64,000 bases of DNA, from positions 230,648 through 294,647 of the forward strand of contig JARLJO010000030.1 of NCBI GenBank assembly GCA_031291175.1. Direction: 5' to 3'. Source of the stretch: Gammaproteobacteria bacterium. GTDB lineage: Bacteria; Pseudomonadota; Gammaproteobacteria; DSM-16500. Positions within the stretch are counted from its first letter, which is position 1; every line of letters starts with the position of its first letter. Under the pieces are notes generated by a model. That model worked only from the letters and a program-made list of their open reading frames with translations, was not told the origin of the DNA and did no database searches. The position numbers and the translations under genes are program-made. Positions 9,575-17,154 of this stretch are shown piece after piece.

Positions 9575-10297
9575 ATGAGAGCCCGATTTTTATTATATGT
9601 GTTAGCTTTATTAAGTATTGTTGGTTGGGGACAGTTTCACTTTGCGCCAATCTCACCTGTGACCACAGGCAACATCAGTATTGATGATGATAGTGTTGGT
9701 TCACAAAGTTGGATGGACAAAGAAACCAAAAGCATCACCGCACAAGCCAATAACATCAATCCAAACGTATTAAAGCTAAGTCTCACCGCTTATTCAAAAG
9801 CGCGTCACAAAAACCTGGATGATAAAGGTTTGCTGACCATTGTCGATTATTCTAAACCCTCCAGCGAACGCCGTTTATGGGTAGTGGATGTCAAAAAACA
9901 AAAAGTCTTATTCAACACTTGGGTAGCCCATGGCAAAAATAGCGGCGCCTTAAATTCCACCTCATTTTCAAATGATCCCAGAAGTTTAAAATCCAGTCTC
10001 GGCGTGTTTTTGACTAGTGATACTTACTCTGGCAAAAACGGCTATTCGCTCCATATTCAAGGCCTGGAAAGTGGCATAAACGATCACGCCTACAACCGTG
10101 CTATTGTCTTTCACGGCGCCTCATATGTTTCTGGTGGCCGTAGCATGATGGGACGCAGCTGGGGCTGCCTGGCAGTCAGCCGCGATGTCGTAAAGCCGCT
10201 AATCAATACCATCAAGAGCAACACCTTGGTAGTTGCTTACTATCCTGACAAAAACTGGCTGAAGCACTCAAGCTACGTTAATACCGATATTGCGTGA
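9575..10297 (+). CDS. Exported L,D-transpeptidase-like (YkuD_2-type) murein protein
   Basis: The product is 240 residues. It starts with a basic residue and a hydrophobic segment (residues ~4-26) that would act as a signal peptide or anchor. The catalytic-type domain covers ~95-235: H180-G181 and, 14 residues on, S195-x-G-C198, matching the HxxxxxxSxGC arrangement of YkuD-family L,D-transpeptidases with Cys198 as nucleophile. The wider sequence (WVAHGKNSG..S.SN, GVFLTS.TY.GKNGYSL) matches the murein L,D-transpeptidase catalytic family often annotated in Legionella-type bacteria. Role: probably forms or edits peptidoglycan or envelope cross-links in the periplasm. It has its own promoter and terminator. 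A decayed copy of its last 22 codons and 3' flank lies at 14965-15066. Confidence 0.88.
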   Translation: MRARFLLYVLALLSIVGWGQFHFAPISPVTTGNISIDDDSVGSQSWMDKETKSITAQANNINPNVLKLSLTAYSKARHKNLDDKGLLTIVDYSKPSSERRLWVVDVKKQKVLFNTWVAHGKNSGALNSTSFSNDPRSLKSSLGVFLTSDTYSGKNGYSLHIQGLESGINDHAYNRAIVFHGASYVSGGRSMMGRSWGCLAVSRDVVKPLINTIKSNTLVVAYYPDKNWLKHSSYVNTDIA

Positions 10298-10787
10298 TGC
10301 GCTTTAAGCTTTCCGGCAATTTTGTGTGATATAAATCCTCGCTAACTAATGTCCTATCCGCCTTGATTTCAATTGAGGCGGGGTTTTATGCGGCAAAGAA
10401 CAAAAAGCCATCTTAATTACTCATGACACCTTAAAAGATTAGTAAGTATGATTCTTATAGGTTAATTAAAGCATCACATATCTCAAAGAAAGAAAATCCT
10501 TGTATCACCGTTCACACTAGCTATCAGACAAGAGACTCACAGATTAATGATGCTTGCCTGTTCAAATTGTTACCTGGATTATTATAGTTAGTATAGCTTA
10601 TGCAAATAATGCTCAATTGAATATATAGATATTTCAATTAGTTAAAATTTTCTCCAAAAGAAAAGTGATCGATTTGTGCGATATATCTCACAAAAAGTAT
10701 AACAAATAGCCTACATCAAAAAATGAACAGTAGTTTATACTGTGCACACATTATCAATAAACGATCAAAATAAAACTGGAGAAGATA
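10298..10787. other. Intergenic, 490 bp, AT-rich
   Basis: Contains the terminator at 10358-10386. The rest is AT-rich without a coding signal. A TATACT at 10736-10741 could be the -10 of the downstream cassette, but no good -35 is present. Confidence 0.5.
10358..10386 (+). terminator. Rho-independent terminator after the L,D-transpeptidase gene
   Basis: CCGCCT stem (10358-10363) pairs with AGGCGG (10376-10381), followed by GGTTTT. Confidence 0.7.
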
Positions 10788-11027
10788 ATGATAGCAAGAA
10801 ATCTGTGTAATTGTTTTGGCATCTTTGCAAAAAAAGTAGAGCTAAGAGCTATAGCTGTAAAAGATGATTTAGAAGAAGACATTCAAATTAATCTCCCCAA
10901 GAAAATGATTGGGGATGCCGATCTAATGGTTTTAGAAGTTGGCGAATCATGCTTGAAACGCGGGAAAAATTTTGAAGTTCAAGAACTTTTGCTTGCTGAA
11001 GGCACTTACAAAAAACCGAGGGTTTAA
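10788..11027 (+). CDS. Small hypothetical protein, first gene of the accessory cassette
   Basis: This 79-residue ORF has a good ribosome site (CTGGAGAAGATA before ATG). The protein is hydrophilic with a short N-terminal Cys-containing stretch (residues 6-10) and mixed charge; no membrane segment or known domain is seen. It ends 3 bp before the ATG of the 993-residue Sel1/ankyrin protein, so the two are almost certainly co-transcribed and probably translationally coupled. Role unknown. Chaperone-like or regulatory partner of the large downstream protein is one possibility suggested only by the gene order. Confidence 0.6.
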   Translation: MIARNLCNCFGIFAKKVELRAIAVKDDLEEDIQINLPKKMIGDADLMVLEVGESCLKRGKNFEVQELLLAEGTYKKPRV

Positions 11028-11030
11028 GAA

Positions 11031-14012
11031 ATGTTTAGAGGAATCCAGAAACCAGTAGATTACATTGAGCTTGGCAGACAGCACGAAGAGAATGCAAATT
11101 TTGAAAAAGCTAAAGATAGTTATTCCGAAGCTTTAAAAAAAGAAGAAACAAAGGCAGAGGCTTTATGTCGGCTTGGAACTCTTTATGTAAGTAAAGTTGC
11201 TTCTAAGGCTAAAGAATATGATTTTGAAACAGCCTTACAGTATTTTATGGAAGCAGCTGCAAAGAAACATTCTGAAGCACAATATAATCTGGGCCATTGT
11301 TATACTGCAACGGATAGGCATGAAGAAGCCTTTGCTAATTTTAAACTTTCTGCAGAGCAAGATAATGAAAGCGCTCAATATGTTTTAGCTCGTCGTTATT
11401 TAAGAGGTTTGGGCGTTCAGAGAAACTTTGAGCAAGCGATCCATTGGTATACGAAATCTGCAGAAAAAGGACTTGAGAAAGCAAGAAATGAGCTTAATTT
11501 ATATATTTTAAAAAACAATTTATACCTGCAAGCAGCGAAAGAAGGTGACTTGGAAAAGCTACGATGGTTACAAAAGAATAGCCATATTATATTAAATCCA
11601 ACTTATCGTGATGAAAACGAAAATACGGCCCTCCATCTTGCAGTGAGTGCAAATGTGAGTGAAGACGTAATGGCATATCTAGTTGAAGAAGCACCCGCCT
11701 TTACTATAAGTCCTAACAGTGTTGATAAAGAAAATCAGACTCCGCTTGAAATTGCCGTCAGTAAAAATAACTTTAATGGAGTAAAATACTTAGCAGGTAG
11801 AACAAAAATAGATTTTTATGTCGTTATTCAACAGGCAATGGCAAAAAAAGCTTCGTGCGAAATAATTGATTTATTATATGAAAGACTGGTTGCTGAAGCT
11901 GGGCATTTACCTCCATTGCATTTAGCAGCATCTGCTGGACATATAGCGTATATTCAACATTTAAAGGCAAAACAGGTTGATATTAATTCATTAGACCAAA
12001 ACGGTCAGTTTGCAATAGATTATGCAATAACCAATAATCGGTTAAAAACAGCGCAAACACTTATGGTATTAGGCAGTAGCATAAGTCATGGAAAAAATCT
12101 TCTTTTGCAAAATCCAGGGTTGACGCCGGAAATGCGCGTCTTTGTACAGGATGCCACAGTAAAAGCTGAATTAGATGCGCTTGAAAGTAAGAAAGATCGA
12201 GAGCAGCTAACGGAAAAAGTTTATTCAATGATTTTTGAAGCAAACGAATCCAAAGAATTTGTAAGTGCGGCAAAAAAATTAATGTTAGCCGTATTTAATG
12301 ATAAAAAGTTAGCATTTAAAGAAGAAAATGATGTATATATCTTTAGTCAATTTTTAAAGGCTAAATTATTTTCTAAAAATAGCGATGACATAAAAGTCTT
12401 GGTTAAAAAGTTATCCACCAAAGTTAGTTCCCAAGAAAAATTCTCAGCTGCACTGCGTGAAGGTATTGCCGCTTATAAAAAATCATGCGAAGAAGGTGAA
12501 GCTGTAATTGATGGAATTATTTTTAGCGTAATATCTAGCTTAAATTTAAAGGCTGACTTCAACGAAGAAGCCCTATCAGAGCTTCTGAAAGAAATGATGT
12601 TGGTATATAGTAAAAATAACCCAGATATTTTGCATTTAAATCACAAAGCGATCAGTGAATTAATACACTTAATAGTCATTAGCTTAAACTATTCTGTGGC
12701 GGAAAATCTTCAATATCATTTACCTATCTATAAAATAAGAATCCACGCAGCTTTTGATGAATGGTTGTACAAACAAGATAAATTAAAAGATAACGAAAAA
12801 GAAGCTTATGCGCTAGCAGTTGAAGTTGTTGACAAGCTAAATCAAGCTGAGCCTTCAAAAATGAAGGTCAAAAAGATGGGGATAGCAAAAAGTAGATTAA
12901 AAAAAGTATTTTTTGAGAATCCACCTCTATTACAAAAAATTAGAGATAACGTCGAGTCAATGTCTAAGTTTGTGACGCATTTAGTAGGCGGGTTGCAAGA
13001 GGAGTCTTTAAAAGATTACTCAATCGACACCGCAGTTCAAGTTAAGTATGAAACGAAAATTTTGAAATTAAACGAAGAATGGTTAGTTGCAGGTATACAT
13101 GCGCTAAGCGTTGGCCGTAATTTCAGATTGTTTGGTAATGGTGCTAATCAAGAAATAAAAGCGGCGCCTGCCGATAAAAAGTCACCTTTTGAAATAAACA
13201 AGAAAGTATTTATTGATTCATTTATCGATAGATTTGATTTATTATTCGGGAAATTTCGCTCATTAGATGCGGGTGAAGTGAGAAGGAACGAAGAAACAAT
13301 AGATAAATGGGGTAAAAAAATTGAAGAATACAGAGATAAGATTCCCTCGTTCAAATTTAACGGGAGTGAGGTTCCTTCAAGTTTCCTTGTGCAAATGTTT
13401 ATTGGATTTGGGATTTATTTAAAAAATGAATCGGTAGCCAAGTCAGCAAGAAGAATGACAAAATTATTTGAATTGCACAATGCAAAAGAACGTCTGGAAA
13501 TAATTGAACGGGCTGCAGAGTTTTTTGTTGAAAGGCACAAGTGGCAATTTGAAAGAATGGATGCTAAGGGCGCAGAGATTTTTGCAAAAGCAGCAGCCAA
13601 CCGTGCGGTGCAACATATTACTTACTGCGACGAAAATTCAATTGAAGACGGACCGGGAATTTTAAATAGAATATATAGTTTGTTTTACCCAAAACAACCG
13701 TCAAAAATTTTGGAATTCAAAGGACCTTTGGCCGTATTGATCACAGGTGTTTTAGAACAGAAAGCTGAAGAGACGGATAATGATAAGGTGTATGAATACC
13801 CGCATGAAGGCGAAGCATGTATTTGGACACCCGTAATGATACTGAATAATACCGGTATTATAGCGAAAGATAAGTTAGGCAATCATAAACGATTTGTTCA
13901 TCAGCATACGGTATTAGGGTGTGGGTATAGATTTGGTACTGAGGTTGAGGCTTATGAAAATGACTATAAAGCTATAGCTGATGAAGAGCATGTTAATGCT
14001 CTTAAGATTTAG
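11031..14012 (+). CDS. Sel1/TPR and ankyrin repeat protein, effector-like
   Basis: The product is 993 residues. Residues ~7-55 form a TPR-like helical pair (Y-x-x-A-L-K-K periodicity). Residues ~62-160 contain three Sel1-like repeats (A..YF.EAA.KKHSEAQYNLGHCY; ESAQYVLARRYLRGLGVQ; QAIHWYTKSAEKGL). Residues ~165-350 contain ankyrin-type units (TALHLAVSANV, TPLEIAVSKNN, PPLHLAASAGH, FAIDYAITNNR). The remaining ~640 residues are mostly helical and charged with no recognised domain. There is no signal peptide. Such Sel1 plus ankyrin combinations are typical of protein-binding proteins and of secreted effectors in host-associated Legionellales, so host interaction is a reasonable inference but not proven. 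It follows a 79-aa gene by 3 bp and precedes a glycine-zipper gene by 68 bp; the start has a GAGGG ribosome site ~9 nt upstream. Confidence 0.82.
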   Translation: MFRGIQKPVDYIELGRQHEENANFEKAKDSYSEALKKEETKAEALCRLGTLYVSKVASKAKEYDFETALQYFMEAAAKKHSEAQYNLGHCYTATDRHEEAFANFKLSAEQDNESAQYVLARRYLRGLGVQRNFEQAIHWYTKSAEKGLEKARNELNLYILKNNLYLQAAKEGDLEKLRWLQKNSHIILNPTYRDENENTALHLAVSANVSEDVMAYLVEEAPAFTISPNSVDKENQTPLEIAVSKNNFNGVKYLAGRTKIDFYVVIQQAMAKKASCEIIDLLYERLVAEAGHLPPLHLAASAGHIAYIQHLKAKQVDINSLDQNGQFAIDYAITNNRLKTAQTLMVLGSSISHGKNLLLQNPGLTPEMRVFVQDATVKAELDALESKKDREQLTEKVYSMIFEANESKEFVSAAKKLMLAVFNDKKLAFKEENDVYIFSQFLKAKLFSKNSDDIKVLVKKLSTKVSSQEKFSAALREGIAAYKKSCEEGEAVIDGIIFSVISSLNLKADFNEEALSELLKEMMLVYSKNNPDILHLNHKAISELIHLIVISLNYSVAENLQYHLPIYKIRIHAAFDEWLYKQDKLKDNEKEAYALAVEVVDKLNQAEPSKMKVKKMGIAKSRLKKVFFENPPLLQKIRDNVESMSKFVTHLVGGLQEESLKDYSIDTAVQVKYETKILKLNEEWLVAGIHALSVGRNFRLFGNGANQEIKAAPADKKSPFEINKKVFIDSFIDRFDLLFGKFRSLDAGEVRRNEETIDKWGKKIEEYRDKIPSFKFNGSEVPSSFLVQMFIGFGIYLKNESVAKSARRMTKLFELHNAKERLEIIERAAEFFVERHKWQFERMDAKGAEIFAKAAANRAVQHITYCDENSIEDGPGILNRIYSLFYPKQPSKILEFKGPLAVLITGVLEQKAEETDNDKVYEYPHEGEACIWTPVMILNNTGIIAKDKLGNHKRFVHQHTVLGCGYRFGTEVEAYENDYKAIADEEHVNALKI

Positions 14013-14080
14013 GTATCTAAATTAAAGCGAAAAGAATTTTATATTGTTATGAATTTTAACATTTGTTTGAGGAATCAAAG

Positions 14081-14935
14081 ATGCAAGCACGCCGCAAAAA
14101 TAAATTCGTATCTGAAGCGCAATTTAAAAAAAATTGGAAAATTTCTTATGAAGAATATTTAAGAGATTTATTAAATGATCCTATAGCTAGCATTGAAGAA
14201 GGCGAAGAGCTAAAACTATATTTAAGTCCAGAAACAATGAAGAGAAAAGGAATTCCAGCTGGAGATCGTGGGATTGACGACAAAGGTGCCTATATAGTTT
14301 ATAACAATAAATTCCGTCTTATTAAAAGTATTCAAGTTAATATTTTAAGTAGGAACATTATATTAATGGAAGATATGCAAAAATTAAATAATAAAGAGCT
14401 TATCGAAAAATTTAGTGCTTTATGTAGCGCGCTATATAATACCAATTGGTCAGCTGATAACTATTTTCAATATTTTTGTATTTTAGATCATTTTATTCAT
14501 CTAATAGATGGGGTTATTTCAAACAAAAAACATTTAACCTACGAGGAGATCGGTCAATCAATAAATGAGTTAGGAAAAAAAGTATACGGAACCCCACCCA
14601 TTAGTTTAAGCGTACAAGCAGCTGTTTGTGGCGTGATTGGTGCATTAGTAGGGCTGGTAATAGGCATAGTTGTGGGCGGAGCCAGTACATTTTATGCTGG
14701 TGGCTTTGGCGCTCTTCCTGCTGCAATTGCTACGGCATTTAAGGGCGCCGCACTCGGCGTTACTCTTGCTCAAGGTGCAACAGGTGGGGTACTTGGTTGC
14801 TGCTATGGATTTTTCTCTAACAAAAGAAATCTTGCTTTGCATGAGGAAAAAATCAATAACGTACACGCCAACCTGACTCAACAAAGCAAAGACGCAGTTG
14901 ATGCAGTATTTGATGGACTTAAGCTTGTTGGCTGA
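14081..14935 (+). CDS. Glycine-zipper membrane protein, paralogue A
   Basis: I chose the ATG at 14081 (284 residues) over an upstream TTG because it has a GAGGAATC ribosome site and both paralogues start MQAR/MQPR. The N-terminal ~185 residues are soluble and helical, with a K-N-W..S/A-Y..Y-L..L-L-x-D opening and an N-x-F-Q-Y-x-C-I-x-D-H-F motif shared by all three paralogues. Residues ~188-250 are a Gly/Ala-rich hydrophobic block (CGVIGALVGLVIG, then GGASTFYAGGFGALP and FKGAALG) resembling paired glycine-zipper membrane hairpins. The C-terminus is hydrophilic and ends VFDGLK. Function unknown. Membrane insertion or oligomerisation, possibly as a secreted protein, is an inference. Paralogues lie at 56500-57369 and 57493-58341. 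It is the last gene of the cassette that begins at 10788. Confidence 0.8.
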   Translation: MQARRKNKFVSEAQFKKNWKISYEEYLRDLLNDPIASIEEGEELKLYLSPETMKRKGIPAGDRGIDDKGAYIVYNNKFRLIKSIQVNILSRNIILMEDMQKLNNKELIEKFSALCSALYNTNWSADNYFQYFCILDHFIHLIDGVISNKKHLTYEEIGQSINELGKKVYGTPPISLSVQAAVCGVIGALVGLVIGIVVGGASTFYAGGFGALPAAIATAFKGAALGVTLAQGATGGVLGCCYGFFSNKRNLALHEEKINNVHANLTQQSKDAVDAVFDGLKLVG

Positions 14936-14964
14936 TTAACTTAGTACTACGAGTCGTTGCATAA

Positions 14965-15066
14965 GTGGTTGCCCATTATCTTAACAAAAACCGGCTGAAC
15001 TCAAGCTACATCAGCGCTGAGATTGCGTGATGAGTCTTGAGTTTTGGGGCAATTCTGCGTGATATC
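14965..15066 (+). pseudogene. Decayed copy of the L,D-transpeptidase 3' end
   Basis: Read in frame from 14965 this gives VVAHYLNKNRLN.SSYISAEIA and a TGA at 15028-15030, matching the C-terminal residues and stop of the gene at 9575-10297 (VVAYYPDKNWLK.SSYVNTDIA). The similarity continues ~36 bp past the stop (GGCAATTYTGYGTGATAT). Nothing upstream of 14965 is clearly alignable, so only the tail remains. Confidence 0.75.
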
Positions 15067-15157
15067 ACTTATCACTCACTCGTGAGAATAGCCTTAAAAT
15101 AGCGAGTACTTTATTGGGCACACATTTTTTATATTTATAATTTTTCAGCATCAACAA

Positions 15158-15947
15158 TTATGCCTGGAGCTCAGCAAGAAACCGATCAAATTGTCCTTTC
15201 ACTTCCTCAAATTTCTCAATCCAGGGAAAATGTCCTGCCTCTTTGATAAGATGCAAATGAATATTCTCCCGCTTAAATCGCACATCATTTTCAAAAACAG
15301 AAAATGGCATCATGCTATCATCAGTACCGCCAATGATTAATGTTTTCACTTCGAGTGGAATCCATTGTGCTGTGAAGTTGAGTTCAGCCACTTTAGCAGC
15401 CCACCAGCTTACCGCGTGATAATTAAATTTCATATTCTTGAGCATCGCCTTACCCATCTCCAGTCTATCTTGATGAAAATAATAAGGCGCACAGGCAAGC
15501 AGTGCTGCCATAGCGGTTTCAGAACAGGGATTGCTATGCATGCGTGCCAGGTCTGCGTCTAGAGATGGACAGTGACGGCGCAGAATTTAAAATAACAAAC
15601 CCTTGCAGAATTTGTTCGAGTTCAGGAAATAACAGCGGATACATGCCAGCAAACGAGTGCCCAACTAAAATGGGATTATCAAATCGCTTAACTGCATCCA
15701 TAAAAATCGTATCCCATTTATTAAAGTCATATTCTGCTTTAACATGCTCACTAAAATTATCACCATTACCCGGCATATCAATCAGCCAGGTTTTACCTGG
15801 AAGTGCAAGATTGGTCGCCAGGGTTTGTAAATAATCTGCATTGATGCCAGGGCCACCCGGGAAAAAAAGCCAATTATAAGAAGCACCAGCTAATGAATTA
15901 GCTAATTGATATCTAGTCTCATTGGCATCATAAATAATTTTATTCAC
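15158..15947 (-). pseudogene. Alpha/beta hydrolase, broken by a frameshift
   Basis: Two minus-strand ORFs together make one ~263-residue alpha/beta hydrolase. The 5' part (15947-15534) has the oxyanion-region FFPGGPG and the nucleophile elbow G-H-S-F-A-G, with Ser as nucleophile. The 3' part (15541-15158) has the acid-loop IIGGTDDSMMP and the catalytic-His segment EAGHFPWIE. The join lies near 15545-15565: after N-S-A-P-S the first frame runs into R-R-R-P-G-T-H-A-stop, while the other frame reads S-L-D-A-D-L-A-R-M-H-S-N-P. A one-base indel would restore it. All three catalytic residues are present across the two parts, so this is either a recent mutation or a sequencing error. Substrate unknown; it lies alone and no ribosome site supports a separate second gene. 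Confidence 0.75.
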
Positions 15948-16072
15948 AAAAAAGCTCCGATTATAGCCTTGGGATTTATAGGTTTTTCATCACATATTTT
16001 TGCAGCGCATTTTAGGATAAGTATGCTGGAATGTAAATTAACTAGGGTCTATCGTCAATTAACCCCAGCCCA

Positions 16073-16173
16073 CTCTACTAACCCGTGTCCACCCTACTAA
16101 CCGGTGCTAACTCTACTAACCTGTACTAACTCTACTAACCTGTGCCAACTCTACTAACCTGTGCCAACTCTAC
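16073..16173 (+). repeat. 19-bp tandem repeat, five units plus a partial
   Basis: The unit is CTCTACTAACCTGTGCCAA. Units 4 and 5 are identical and units 1-3 diverge at a few positions. The partial sixth unit (CTCTAC) runs directly into REP-like copy 3, whose own CTACGTCCC start overlaps the unit start. Confidence 0.85.
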
Positions 16174-16200
16174 GTCCCGCGGCTTGTCCGCGGGATCCAG
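16170..16200 (+). repeat. REP-like palindrome, copy 3
   Basis: Same core as copies 1 and 2 (CTACGTCCCGCGGCTTGTCC...GATCCAG), here fused to the end of the 19-bp tandem repeat. Confidence 0.85.
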
Positions 16201-16258
16201 TACGCCTGAAAGGAACCCTTAAGATGAAGTGATTTATATGGAGAATCACTAAGTTGAT

Positions 16259-16286
16259 CTGAATCCCGCGAGCCGCGGGACGTAGG
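16259..16286 (-). repeat. REP-like palindrome, copy 4 (inverted)
   Basis: Reads CTGAATCCCGCGAGCCGCGG.. on the plus strand, the reverse complement of the family core with small changes (shortened loop). With copy 3 it forms an inverted pair ~60 bp apart. Confidence 0.75.
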
Positions 16287-16440
16287 CGAAGGGTAGGATT
16301 AATTGACGACAGACCCTAGCATTAAACAAAACACTTGACTCAATGCACCTGAAAATTAGTAAGACTCAATATTCACATTTTATTACAGCTAAGCGCTTAT
16401 TATGTGATAAAACCCCGTATTCCATACTTAGAGGCCATCT

Positions 16441-16974
16441 ATGAAAAGCCATACTATTGTTAGCCAGTCCATGATGTTAATAATTGGTCAGTATCGGGAT
16501 AAGGTGCTAGATCCCACCTTTTTCCCATCAACACCAGAAGAGACACTTCATGCGCGTATTACAGCCACTTACTTATTATCGAACGCTCCGGCAGAAGACG
16601 TGCAGAAAGCCGCCGATCTAATCAATCGCACATCTACAAATCCAAATGACCTGGAAAGATTAGCCGCATTATCAGCTAAAGTTACTTATTGGGAATCATT
16701 AGATGTCATTGAAACGGACCAGAAAACATCTTGTAAATATTCGCTAATTTACCAGAGCGAAAATGGTAGAGAAGCCGTGAGCTATAATGCGAATTATTTA
16801 ACAGAAAACCAGAGATGTCGTTTTACAACCCAAGCGCCTATATTCACTCAATCAGATAAAAAAACAGGCTCTCTCACCGTTACAAAAGGAGGCTTTCATT
16901 TGTTGGCACCAAAATATAAGAGTCAGGAAATTGATTCAAATAATTCACAGCAAATATTAAGATCAAAGTTGTGA
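16441..16974 (+). CDS. Hypothetical protein, 177 residues
   Basis: The ATG follows TTAGAGGCCATCT (AGAGG ribosome site, 6 nt). The protein is soluble and mixed in charge, helical in the first ~100 residues (RITATYLLSNAPAEDVQKAADLI), then probably beta-rich. It has two Cys residues (~100 and ~128) but no recognisable motif, signal peptide or membrane segment. It stands alone between the MITE-like element and the repeat-rich gene at 17155. I do not recognise a family. Codon use looks ordinary for the window. Confidence 0.6.
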   Translation: MKSHTIVSQSMMLIIGQYRDKVLDPTFFPSTPEETLHARITATYLLSNAPAEDVQKAADLINRTSTNPNDLERLAALSAKVTYWESLDVIETDQKTSCKYSLIYQSENGREAVSYNANYLTENQRCRFTTQAPIFTQSDKKTGSLTVTKGGFHLLAPKYKSQEIDSNNSQQILRSKL

Positions 16975-17154
16975 TAAACGTGCCAAGGGCGTAGGTCGCG
17001 GATACGGGTACAGTGGATATCTGTCCGGGACACAACAGCCATCAGGAATCCCCCTAACACCCTAAAATATAATCAAAAAACCCATCAAAATTTATAGTGT
17101 TAACTGCTATAGTGATAAGATCAGAAGGCAAAAAGATGGGCGAAGGTGAGTATT

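Larger units (their letters stand above)
16042..16319. mobile_element. MITE-like element with 25-bp terminal inverted repeats
   Basis: Left end CTAGGGTCTATCGTCAATTAA (16042-16062, continuing to 16066) pairs with the right end TTAATTGACGACAGACCCTAG (16299-16319) with one mismatch. Inside are a 19-bp tandem repeat (16073-16173) and two REP-like palindromes in opposite orientation. No coding capacity, so it could only move with a transposase supplied in trans. Confidence 0.7.
15948..16440. other. Intergenic, 493 bp, filled by a MITE-like element
   Basis: Apart from the inverted-repeat element at 16042-16319, only AT-rich flank is seen. No gene is supported. Confidence 0.6.

Noticed and set aside
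14063-14080. Six extra N-terminal codons (TTG start) for the glycine-zipper gene
   Set aside because: The ATG at 14081 has a proper ribosome site and matches the starts of both paralogues.
15906-16100. 64-codon plus-strand ORF
   Set aside because: It overlaps the hydrolase 5' end and runs into the tandem repeat; sequence is non-coding in character.
16073-16173. Possible CRISPR array (short regular repeats)
   Set aside because: The 19-bp units are directly adjacent with no unique spacers, so it is a simple tandem repeat.
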